Made by a program: the position numbers and the translations under genes
Shown here: positions 32,598-43,348 of the stretch, piece by piece
Numbering within the stretch: the stretch's first letter is position 1
How the letters are laid out: every line of letters begins with the position of its first letter
The notes under the pieces: model-generated
The model's input: the letters and a program-made list of their open reading frames with translations, nothing else
Told to the model about the DNA's origin: nothing
Databases searched by the model: none
NCBI GenBank assembly: GCA_025531455.1
Contig: JAMYHL010000079.1
Coordinates: 220,658 to 284,657, forward strand
Length of the DNA stretch: 64,000 bases
Direction of reading: 5' to 3'
Source: Apiotrichum sp. Y4204
Taxonomy: Eukaryota > Basidiomycota > Tremellomycetes > Trichosporonales > Trichosporonaceae

Positions 32598-34921
32598 ATG
32601 TCGGACCGCCGGATGATATTGAGGGAGTACGAGGATGCCATCGATGACCGTGAGTTGCCCCGCCCTATCGCCCTGTTCTCCACACCACCCCGCGTTCAGC
32701 ACCCTGCACCCCGCCACCACCCTATCCTCTACTGACTGCAAGCGACCATGAACTCGCAGCCGATCGAGGTGTACCTCTACTACGCGGCTATCGAGCGGGA
32801 GCGCGAGGCCAACGACCCGCGTCCGATCCCCGATGCGCCGTGGACGATCGGGTTCAAGCGCCTGATCGGTCGCGGCGACACGGCGGTGGTTGCGCCCAAG
32901 ATCAACCCGCTCGGCAAAGTGCGCCGCCGCGGCATCAAGGCCATGTTCCACGCTATGATTGGGAAGTCCGAGGATACAGACGGCTCAGCTGGGACTAGCC
33001 GGCCAACTCCGGCCGCAATCGACGAAAAGGCCCCACCATCTGAGACAGGCGACGCCACGGCAATGACCGTTCCGACACTAGCGCAACATGGTGCCACAAC
33101 GGCAGAGGCAGATGTGGCGCCAGCGTCACTGGACGAGAAGCACATGGACCGCTCCTTCGCTCCCCACGTCGAGTCCAATGAGTATGTTTCGCATGGTCAC
33201 GCGCACAACCACTCACATGGCAGCTTGATAACCGATAACAAGAACTCGGACAGCAGCCATCAGGATCGGCATGCCGAGGCCGGCTCGCTGGTCACCGCAG
33301 AGGAGTCTCAAACAGCATACCGCTTGCTCCGTGCCACCAGCTGGCAGCTGGTATTCTTCCTCATCACTACCGATGTCATTGGCTGGTTCAGCACGCCGAT
33401 GGCTTTTTCGCTACTTGGTTTCGGCCCCGGCGTGCTGGTCTACACTGGGTTCTACCTCCTCGCCTTCTGCGGTGGCCAGGTCCTCTGGCGCCTGTATCTT
33501 TCCCTCGACTCGGAGCGCTACCCGGTCAAGACCTATGCCGACATCGGACAGCGCACGTTTGGCACATGGGTCCAGCACCTTTTCAACGGACTGCAGAGCG
33601 TGCAGCTTGCCGTGAGTGTCTGAACAAGACGATGGTCGCGGCTGGGTAACATCCCAAGGCCATGCCCAGTCCGATCCGTACCACTGACCCCGCAGTTCAG
33701 CGTTGGCATGCTCCTCGTCCTCAATGGCCAGGCCCTCGCACAAATTATCGACTTCGCTTTCTGCTATCTCGCTCTCACCATCTTCTTTGGCATCTTCTGC
33801 ATGCTTCTTGCTATCCGCAAGGTGCGTCCTGGGCGCAATCTACCTCTAACCACAGACCGTCCGCGGCCTCGCATGGATGACCAACGTCAATGTCTTTATC
33901 AACGTCATCGTCATGACCCTCACCATGGTCGGTGTCGGCATGTACGACCCGGTTCCCGCGCAGAGCGGCCACGAGGATCTCTCCGAGCCTATCCGCACCA
34001 GCGGCTGGGTTCCCAAGGACGGACTCGGGTGGTACCAGCAGGTACAGGGCGTGCAACTCGCCGTGTTCTCATATGGCGGCGCTATGCTTTTCGTCGAGTT
34101 TATGGCTGAGATGCGCCGCCCCCGCGACTTCTGGAAGGCCGCATTCTGCGCCCAGACTCTTTGTGCGCTCATGTACCAGCTGTTCGGAATGTGAGTATAC
34201 CAAACCTTGGAGCGGCTCCGCTAACCTTAGCTACGTCTACGCGATGCAGGGCCAGTACACGGCCATCCTGCCGACGGTCAACATCTCGTCCATCATCTTC
34301 CAGGGCATCACCAACATTCTCGGCCTGATCATCATCTGCTCCACCTGCACACTCTACGCGCACATTGGGTGTAAAATCTTCTACCGCGCCGTAATGCGCG
34401 GCTACTTTGGTGCACCGTCGCTCATGACCGCACGCAGCACGCTCTGGTGGTGGGGCACCGTCGCAGGCTACTTCGCCGTGTCGTGGGCGATCGGCTCGGC
34501 GATCCCCAACATTAACGACCTGGCCACGATCGTCAGCGCTGTGTGCATCATGCAGTTCACATACACCTTTCCACCCCTCCTCCTCGTCGGGCACTGGGTC
34601 CAGCGCGACGCCCTCGCCGGCGACCAGAAGTGGGAGCCGGGAGTGGTCCCGTGGACGAACCGCGTCGACACCTGGAGGCAGGCCTCCCGTTGGCGCCGCG
34701 GCTTTGCCCGTTACTGGTATCTCAAGGTTACGCTCGTGAGTCAATGCAGAGTTACTTCCACTACACAAGTATGTCTCGCTCACGCGCAGATTTTTGTCGG
34801 CCTCGGATGCCTGACGCTCTGCGTGCTCGGCTTGTATTCGGGCATCGAGTCTGCCAAGGCCTCGTACGTCAACGGATACTCGACCGCCTTCTCATGCCGC
34901 GCTCCGGGTCAGCCCGCGTAG
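32598..34921 (+). CDS. Amino-acid transporter, AAAP family
   Basis: Exons 32598-32649, 32743-33611, 33696-33821, 33856-34190, 34231-34735 and 34790-34921 give 672 residues. The first 215 residues are a hydrophilic cytosolic region with a basic patch (PLGKVRRRGIK) and a His-rich stretch (GHAHNHSHG). The transmembrane amino-acid transporter (Aa_trans) fold starts at ATSWQLVFFLITTDVIGWF, with GFGPGVLVYTGFYLLA, YADIGQRTFG, YALQ-like YVYAMQGQY and several further helices to the C-terminus. Proteins of this type in fungi export or import neutral or cationic amino acids at the vacuole or plasma membrane using the proton gradient. The substrate is not predictable. The N-terminal extension is long for the family and may regulate trafficking. 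Confidence 0.9.
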
Positions 34922-35388
34922 TGAGCTTGCTGGATAGGCGTAATCTTCAAGGGCGGGCGTAATGGTTATAGATAGGAAGCGACTCCTTGGCGTCAAGCGT
35001 TATCTTGGGAACGATCTTGGTAATCAGGCATGTATCATAATAATGCTATCATTGGGTCTCAGAGATGCGCGTGGAGGCAGCGCTCTCCAATGTCTCGGAC
35101 GTTAAAGCATCGCAACTGCCTCGATAAGCGGTGAATGTGCACGGGCCACTCCACGGTGCTTTGTCAAATTTGAAACGTCGTTCTGTTATGCATGTTATGT
35201 GCGTCCGGGGACGGGCCACATTGGAATGCACGACGTCGAAACGCAGGGCCACGCCGGAATCGAGCCTAGCAAGTAACACTGCAATCACTCATCAGATCAT
35301 CAGTGTCCACTTGAGTCAACCAAGCCAATAGAATGTCACATCAGAACGCCAGGCAAGATTCGTGTCAATCATTACTGTCGTCGCACGT
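34922..35388. other. Convergent intergenic region
   Basis: About 470 bases between the ends of the convergent transporter and acyltransferase genes. Presumably both 3' untranslated regions. No gene is seen. Confidence 0.55.
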
Positions 35389-37524
35389 CTACTCTTCGCC
35401 GCTCGTTGCCTCGGCCCAGTACTCCTCGACGGCGGCCGCAGCCTCGAGGCGGGCGCCGCGCCCGCGGAGGAAGGCGACGATCTCGCGCGCCTGACGCGTA
35501 CCCTGGGGCCAATGGCGCTCGTACACCGGCACATCATCGCTCGAGTCGACGGGGAGGACGTCGCCGCCGTACGTCTCGGCCAGCCAGAACGAGGCCTTGA
35601 CTGTTGCGTCGGCGTCCTCGAGCTCGAGGAACGTCTGGGCCAGCTCGCGTGTCGCTTGGACGCGCATCCGGAGCACATGGCGCACCAGAGTACGGGACGG
35701 CACCTTGGTCGGACGAATGTACTTCTCCTTCTCCTTTCCAGGCGGTAGGCCGGCGGTTTGTGGGGGGTTCGGGGCAAAGGCCGCGACCGAGTCAAGGAAC
35801 TGGTTGAGCGACATCTCCGCCGATGAACCAATCCAGACACCGACCAGAACGCGCCAGGCGGCAACAAGCTGCTTGATGCTGTTGTCAGTGAGAAAAAACG
35901 CCTCGTCACTCACCCGCTGTAGTTCCGGTCAATCAAAGCCGAGTGGTACTTCCCGAGAAGCCAGACTGTTCCGGCAGCGAAAGCGATACCCAGGGGCACA
36001 TAGCGGAAAAGCCAGAGGAAAATGAAGAAGCTGATAGGGTAGGTGATAAAGCTGACAAACACACCCAGGAACGTCTTCATCTGGGCCTGGGTTTCGAGCT
36101 CGTCCTCTGCCATGCGCGCGCCGAGAATGCCAATGATGTAGATCGGTATGTGGAAGATAAAGGGGATGAGGAAGAAGGGGAACTGCACCAGGCAGACGAT
36201 TGTGTCCTTGATGAGAATGGCAAGGGTGCGCAGGCGTCCGGGAAGCGGCACGGCGAGCGACGGGTCGAGAGTCTTCGGCAGAGGGAGGTCGGTGAGGGTG
36301 TGGTTAGAAAGACGCGAGGCGAAGAGCAGGTGGCGGTACGTAACCAGCGTCGTCCTCAGCTTGTCGATCTTGGCGTTGCCGCGAGTGGAGAATAGGTCGA
36401 CTAGGGTCTGCGCCACATCGACATAGTCGGCTAGTGCCAGGTCGTCGTGGTGCTTCCACAACAGCTCGCGGGCCATGTGTGCTGCGAAGAGAGAGTCCCT
36501 GGGATCAGCATCACACGGTGCCGCGCTCCACTCACCAGTCTGGGGCGTTTACTGTCATTTTGTGCATCTCGAGCTCCATCTTGCGCGTCAAACGCTTGAC
36601 GGCGTCCTTGTTAGCGCCCTCGGAACTGCTGAAGAAGTCCTTCTCGTACGCGTCCATTGTAATCGGCTCGCCATAGCTGCTGTCAGAATTTCCTCCAGCT
36701 TGTCTTCTTCATAGCCTGTTAGACTCTCAACGCACCTAACGACCACACGGCTACGGTACTTGGCCTTGTCAACATAAGCAATGCCGACGGGGACGATAAT
36801 GGCGGGCTTTCCCTTCTTCGGCTCCTCGCCGTTTGCTCCACGGAGGTACACGAGGTACTCGAGGGCGGTCCACGACACACCATCCTTGAGAGGAATGAGG
36901 TGCGGTTCCGTGTGGGACGTGCCTTCCGGGAACACGCCGATGCACTCGTCCTGGGCAAGAGCTGCGGTTAGAGGCGCGCCCAACCGGAACAGAAAGCGTA
37001 CCCTCAAACGTGCCGCGGAAAAGGTGCTGGTTGTTCCTCGTCTTACGGTCGACGGCTATGGTCAGCGCCAGTGGCAAGCGCCTACCCACGAATGTTGCCG
37101 GCGTTGGTAAGCAGCTTCTTCATAAACGGGTGCTTGAACAGCGAGTCCTTGACCTGGAATGAGCTGATGCAGGGCAGATTTAGCTCACCCAGTAATGCAG
37201 GAAGTGGCCATGGGGAATCGTGTTACTCAGAATCGCGGGCTGAATGGGTCAGTGGGACGCCTCTAGGTGGCTCGGCACCGCCCGAACCAGAACCCACGTC
37301 AATGGCCATATTCGTGTGCGTGCACGCGCTGCGCGTAAGTCTGCGTGTCGCTGGCGCTATCGTTCCCCGTCCCCTCTTCTCCCGTCCAGCTTGCCTGCTC
37401 ACAAGATGATGGGGCCCTCGGCAGGAACATTCTTCGAGCCGTACACCTCGATCTTGCGGTAGAACGCGGTGATCGCCGAGCCGGAGAGCTTGACAAGCGG
37501 CTCGTGGACGAAGCCGAAAGTCAT
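35389..37524 (-). CDS. Glycerol-3-phosphate acyltransferase, Sct1/Gpt2 type
   Basis: Coding-order exons 37403-37524, 37298-37328 (31 nt), 37189-37239, 37090-37153, 37002-37055, 36736-36961, 36536-36679, 35914-36498 and 35389-35878 give 588 residues, all in phase. The PlsC-type motifs are present: motif I as H45-x5-D51 (CTHTNMAIDP, with the five-residue spacing I recall from yeast Sct1/Gpt2), GNIPVDR, FPEGTSH at 118-124, and IIVPVGIAY. Two long hydrophobic segments in exon 8 (LVQFPFFLIPFIFHIPIYIIG and FIFLWLFRYVPLGIAFAAG) match the ER membrane region of fungal GPATs. The enzyme acylates sn-1 of glycerol-3-phosphate (and possibly dihydroxyacetone phosphate), the first step of phospholipid and triacylglycerol synthesis. 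The N-terminal third is cut into five very small exons. Confidence 0.92.
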
Positions 37525-38122
37525 GGTAGGAAAAAAGATGTTTAGGTGGGCAAATGTAGGACTGTACGTGAGAGTGTAGAGTTCAAGAATCAAATGAGAG
37601 AGTGTGTGTGCAGAAATGTATATGGATCTGGGCGTGTCTTGAAGCCATCACAAGACGTCCCCATGTCATGTCCACGGACGGGCTGGCTGTGCGACAGGGA
37701 GCCGCAGCCAAGCAGCCAAGCTAGGATCTCTGGAGCCACCAGCCAAAGCTTTGGGGAGCACGGGCCACCTGGGAGTCCTGCTTTGGTGCGCGCCGATCGA
37801 AATAATTGTCAGTCCTAGCACGCGCTCGGGTCCTTTCGGTCAGGGCGCGCCATGGAATTCCCACGTGACCTGCCGATCAGGGGGCCCCAAGAGTCAAAAG
37901 GGGGATCTGATAAAGAAAATTTGTGTCCAGACTGTCTTCCACTTTTTTTTTTTTGTTGGTCGTGTGGATGTGCGAAGGAGGTGTGGAGGAGAGGGGAAGC
38001 AAGGGGAAAACAGCAAGGGGAGCAGGGGGAGGGGCCTCCGCCGCAGCCTCGAAAACAGCGCGAGCAGGTCATCATTCTGCTTCTCCTCATTGTCTCTTTC
38101 CCACACTCCACGAACGCAAAAA
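37525..38122. promoter_or_regulatory. Divergent promoter region, GPAT and SRP40
   Basis: About 600 bases between divergent starts, with a 12-base T tract at 37943-37954 and a purine-rich stretch before the SRP40 leader. Confidence 0.45.
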
Positions 38123-39537
38123 ATGGCCACAAAGGACAACAAGGGTACGTTGGACTGTAATACTTCTGGCCTTCCAAGCTCACACGCGCAGAGCTCGACG
38201 CCGCCATCCTCGCGTACCTCATTGAGCGGGGGCTCACACGCTCTGTCAAGGCCTTCCAGAAGGAGGCGGCCGCCGAGGCTGGTTCCGCCACCGCGCTCAC
38301 CCAGGCGTGGGCCTCCGCGGGCGCTGTTGACGTCAAGCCGGATGTTGAGATGAAGAGCGCCGAGTCGTCGTCTGACTCGAGCTCGGACTCGGACTCTTCG
38401 TCGGACTCGGACAGCGACTCGAGCTCGAGCTCGAGCTCCAGCTCCAGCTCGTCCTCGGACTCTTCCTCTGACTCGGACTCGGACTCGGACAGCGACAGCG
38501 ATTCGGAGTCGTCGGGCTCGAAGGAGGACAAGGAGAAGGTCGAGGCGGTCGGTATGTCCAGCGCGAGTGGAGCCACGGCCAAGGGCGCATCTGACAAGCA
38601 AGTGACTGTCGTCGACCCTGCGTCCATCCCTCTGCCTGAGAGCGATTCGTCTAGCTCGTCCAGCTCGGACTCTTCCGACTCTGACTCGTCGGATTCGTCG
38701 GACGACTCGGGATCCGAGTCTGATGATGAGTCGGACACTTCGTCGTCGAGCTCGGACTCTGACTCGGACTCGGACTCGGAGAGCGAGGACGAGAAGCTCG
38801 CAGTCAAGGAGAAGAAGGCCGAGGTCAAGGAGGAGAAGAAGCCTGCCGCTGCGCCGGCCAGCAGCGGTAGCGAGACGATCGCCGAGAACGACAGCGGCAG
38901 CGACAGCGACAGCGACTCGTCATCTTCCAGCTCCTCGAGCTCCAGCTCGTCGTCATCCTCCTCGTCGTCCTCGTCGTCTTCGTCTTCGTCGTCCTCTTCT
39001 TCCTCCTCGTCCTCTTCCTCTTCATCTTCCTCCTCTTCGTCCTCTTCCTCGTCCTCTTCCTCGTCCTCAAGCTCGGCCCCGGCAGCAGGCGCCAAGCGCC
39101 GCCGCGAGTCCTCCTCCTCGTCGTCCGCGACGCCCTCGTCCGACGAGCCCGCAAAGAAGCGCAAGGTCGTCCCGGCCGCAGACTCGCCCTTCACACCCTC
39201 GGGCACGTCGACCCCGAATGGCGGCCGCGGCGGGCGCGTGCAGGGCCAGCGCTTTGAGCGTATCAAGCAGGACAACGTCACGTTCCACGACCACCGGCTC
39301 ATGGACAACTCGTTTGATGCTCACGTAAGTTTGGCTCAAGTATCAAGAAAGGTAGCCGTACTGACACGTCAGATCCGCAACGGCGCCAACCCCAACGACT
39401 TTGGCGCGCGCGCATCCCGCGACCTCATCGTGACCCGCGGCGCGGGCTTCCGCAAGGAGAAGAACAAGAAGAAGCGCGGAAGCTACGCCGGCGGCGAGAT
39501 CACGTACGCGTCCCACAGCATCAAGTTCGACGACTAG
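38123..39537 (+). CDS. SRP40: Nucleolar LisH-SRP40/NOLC1 family protein
   Basis: Exons 38123-38144, 38192-39324 and 39373-39537 give 439 residues. Splicing creates an N-terminal LisH motif (ELDAAILAYLIERGLTRSV). The middle is made of acidic Ser/Asp blocks alternating with Lys-rich segments, with an uninterrupted run of 53 serines encoded by 38917-39075. The C-terminal 60-70 residues are the conserved SRP40 C-terminal domain (FERIKQDNVTFHD, NPNDFGARASRDLIVTRG, FRKEKNKKKRGSYAGG). NOLC1/Srp40 proteins chaperone box C/D and H/ACA snoRNPs in the nucleolus and are heavily phosphorylated by CK2, which suits the SD repeats here. The last intron (48 nt) is in frame and splicing it restores the domain. 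Confidence 0.94.
38917..39075 (+). repeat. Coding serine homopolymer, 53 codons
   Basis: The tract uses TCG, TCC, TCT, TCA and AGC intermixed rather than one repeated triplet. Confidence 0.95.
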
Positions 39538-39936
39538 GCTTGGTCTCGCCCCTCCTGCTGCTTCCTTCGTTCTGAGCCTCGCTCCGATGTGTTATTTGGT
39601 TTCCTATTTTGTACTTAGATTTCTACAGGATATCCGTGATGCACCATGTGCTCCAGGTGCGGATTTGCCAGGGGATATGACGCGTTCTGTTTGGTTCCAC
39701 TCAACATCGCCACTGACTAATCCTAACTCGTAAACATCACTTCGTACCTCAGTGAGTTCATTCCTAACGCAGTGCTCACTTCTGGGACATGTACAACCCC
39801 ATGCATGCTCGACTATATGATTCTGTCTGTACATTGTATCACCGGTGCGCGGCTCGGTGTGTCATGATTCGTGCGCGTGAACTCATAAATGCGACGTCTC
39901 TTCTCAACATGTGTACTCTTACTCTGTTCTCTTCAT

Positions 39937-42900
39937 TCACTTCTTCGATGAGCGCAGCTTGCGACGCGTGGCGGGGGCGGCTTTGACGGGCGGCGCAGTC
40001 TTGGCAGGTGGCGCGGAGCCATTGGGTGGCGCAAGCTCGTCGAGCAGGCGGCGCAGCTCCTCTGCATACTTGACGAACGACGTTTTGCTCCCCGACGCAG
40101 TGGAAGCCGTAGAGCCCGGAGTAGATTGGCTGGGCAGGCCACCGTAGTCACCGTCACCCTTGGTCGACTTGCCGTCATCGAGTTTCTCCCACCTTCAAGT
40201 CAGCAGATATCTTCAATCGCACTCACCGCTCCAGCTGGGCGCGGATGGAGTCGGCCTTGAGCCGGAAATGCGTCTTGACCTCGTTCTCAACTGGAAGTTA
40301 GCTCTGCCTGCGTAAAGCACGTACATGGGAACGGTGGAGACTTGATGTTGTTCGCCATGGCGTCATGCAAGACCATGCGGCGGACGTTCGCCGAGTAGCT
40401 CATGCTCGCAGGAGTCTGGAGTCAGTCCCTCAAGCTTCACTTTCAACTCACGCCGACCTGATTCGCCCAGCCGGGCTCATTGAGGTATGGCTCCTCGCAG
40501 AAAATCAGGCTCTGGATCGAGATGAGGACCTGCAGCAGTGTCGACTTGCCGGAAATCCAGCCGGGGCCGGACCATGTGCCCAGCAAGCTGAGGCATACTT
40601 TCTGCCATGTCAGTATGTAACGGGCGACCTCAACTCACTCCATCGTTGTACAGGTTCGGATTGTACCGATACAACCCTCCGTTGGTGGTCATGAACTTGA
40701 CTCTAGGACATTGGACGTTGTAGTCGATGGGAAGGAAGATGTCGAACACAAAGCAACCATTCTCGTATGGGGTATCTTTAGGACCGATGATCATAGCCTT
40801 GATGCAGTCGACACGGTCCTCATCGACACGAAGGAAGATGGACGAGTCCCACGCCGTCGGAATATTGGTACTCAACACGCCAAGTTCCTTAGCAATAGCG
40901 AGGGACCGCTTCGGAGCGTCCATGCCATTGAGTTGCGTGATGTCCTTGTTGAACGCATGGTGGTAGTTTTTCTTACTCGGGTCGGCCGGTTCTGTGAGAT
41001 CGCAGTGTGCAAACCGCACGCGGCGAGCCCAATCCTCGTCTGCGATGTTAGATAGAGGCTCATGCCAGACTCTTACAAATCTTCACTGTAGCCTCTTCGC
41101 TTTCTCCCGCCTTAAGTATATTATCGGCTGCGGGATCGCCAGTCGATATGGCAGGCAGTTCAGAGTGCATGCGTTGAACGAACTCTACGCCTCGGCTATT
41201 CACGAGGTGCTGGTCAATGTTGTCCCGAGCCGACAGGATGCGTCCGCTAATGTCAGCCGAGTTCTTGTGTGGACTCACCAAAACATCTTGAGTGCAGCAT
41301 TTTGCTCCTTGTCGCTGCTCGCCTCTAAAACGTCCGTCGGTGTATAAGGCGCACCAGGAGTGGGAAGCACGAAGCCATTCTCGACATTCTGTTCTGAGTT
41401 CGGCTCCCGTGCGGCGGTCGAAGACAGGCCCTTCAATGCCGAAGTAGCCTGGATAACAACGGTTTCCAGCAGCTCACGTGGACTGGGACGCCCTTCATAA
41501 GTGACAGTGATAGTGCCGGCGTCGGGTCCCGGCTCGGTGGTCGTCGGTCGCATCAGCGGCATCGCCAGCATAGCCGCCAAGGCCTCGTGGTTGGCCACAA
41601 TCTCAAGCCAATCCAAAAGAGCAACATAGATGGTGTTGCGCTGCATCATGTCGAGGAGCGAGTCGTTCATGAGAAGATCGTTAACAAACCCACTTCGACG
41701 GCGCAGGTGCGCCAGCGCCGTTGGATGCACCATAAAGTCGGAAGTGAATGTGCGACGACGTTTTACGTTTGGAAGATAGCAGGCAACCTGCGACAGAAGC
41801 GTGGCTGTGATAGTGTCCTTCTCCTTCTGCGCCCCTTCGGCTGCCACTTCACCTGTTCGCTACCAGTAAGCTTATGCCTGAGCTGATTACCCACATCTTC
41901 TTTCATGCTTCCACTGTAGCCAACTCCCTTGGCCTGCATCTTACCGAACAGCTTACGCGGTAGTGAGATGCCGTCCTCATCCATGCTTTCACTCCGCGCA
42001 AGCTTGCGTTTCTTCGTCGGGGCGCTCTCGGAGCTGCTGGGCTTTGCAGACACACTTGCATTGTCGTTAAACGCCCTTTCCACCATCTGCAGTCCGATTC
42101 CGATGATGATACCCTAAAAGATGAGTTCTCAGAATATGAACAAAATACACACCTGGATGGCGGGACAGTGGAAAAGGCAGTCAATGATCTCGTCCTCTGT
42201 GTTCTTGCCCTTCCGAGACTTCCTTTGCGCTTCGGTAGCCTCGCCGCAGGCAAAGCAGGTTACCTGCTTGCACTTCGGACAAGTCTGCTGGATAATCGAT
42301 GCCAAATATGCGGTGTAGGCTGGGAAGGTGGGCTGAAATCAGACAAGAACAAGAGGACTTAACCCACAAAGAGGGCAAAGAAGTGCTCCGGTCGACGTGG
42401 GAATTTGTGGCCACAGCCACCAGAGCAGGGCATGCTGCCTTCGGAGACGGTGTTATAGCTTTGGAACAGAAAGCTTTGCTCGCCTGCTGTTAGCACGAAG
42501 CCCTTATAGCAGAACTCACTCCCTTCGGGACATCCGCTCATCCACAATCCACGATCAACGACCTTGACCTTGAGCTTCTTGGCCTCCTTGCCTCCCGGGG
42601 TATCAGTGTAGCCTGGGGGCATCGTAACCTCAGCCTCGAGATGCTCTGGGACAGGCTCGACGAGACGCTCAACGCGATCCTTGGAGAAAAAGACGCTTGC
42701 GTACGGATCTTTCATCGTAGGTTGACAGTCGTCGTCCAGAAAATCTCCCGTCAGCCCTATGTTAAACGACAAGTCTCACCATCAAACTCCATCTCTTCGT
42801 CATCATCCTCGTCAGACGGGGCGTCATCTGAAATGAGCACCTCCTCCACCCCGCGGCTTATCGAGCAGCCCCTGCCGAAGTCCTCATCACCTGGGCCTAA

Positions 42901-43348
42901 TGATTCGCTTGGGGTCTGGTCGTGTGAGAATCGGTCTGCGCAAACAACATACAAGCAGACCGTTGGAGATTTCCCCAGGTTCTTCAGCGCCTTCATCGTC
43001 TGACGGGATATCATCGAATTCACCGGCAAAGACGCGCTCCTAATGGGAAAAAGAGTGGGGCGCAGTAGTTACGGGTGCCGGAGGCCAGAGAATCCAATGT
43101 CAGTGAATGAACTTCAATGTTCTGGGCGTGGATTGCTTGGGCCAAATAACTCACGGCAGCAGCCATCGAGTCGTTCTTGGACCTCTTCAGTGCCGCTAAC
43201 GCGCGTCCGCGAGGGATCCCCTGTGAAGTTAGCGTCATCTGCCGCCACCATAGTTGGCATCATTGGTGAGACAGGGGGGTCTTGGTCGCCAGACCATAAA
43301 ACATACCATATCCAGGAGCCGCCCCAAAGCCACCTCATGAGAGGGCAT
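39937..43348 (-). CDS. BIRC6-type E2 ubiquitin-conjugating enzyme with N-terminal UBA
   Basis: Fifteen proposed exons give 927 residues. Coding order: 43307-43348, 43155-43220, 42953-43039, 42780-42915, 42520-42756, 42364-42483, 42153-42319, 41891-42113, 41279-41852, 41077-41246, 40639-41039, 40452-40601, 40325-40415, 40227-40290, 39937-40192. Domains: a UBA at residues 5-36 ([18 protein letters not shown]); an acidic linker; a Cys-rich region with CSGGCGHKF and [14 protein letters not shown] that resembles an IBR-like zinc site; a helical middle; and a C-terminal UBC fold (residues about 640-840) with [23 protein letters not shown] and active-site C744 in [10 protein letters not shown], followed by the long BIRC6-like helix. 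Large E2s of this class can act as combined E2/E3. The intron at 42757-42779 would be only 23 nt; a 71-nt alternative exists. The tail after the E2 is Ala/Pro/Lys-rich. Confidence 0.85.

Noticed and set aside
37815..39308. A - strand frame rich in Ser/Glu/Asp antisense to SRP40
   Set aside because: Produced by the repeated Ser/Asp codons of SRP40 read backwards.
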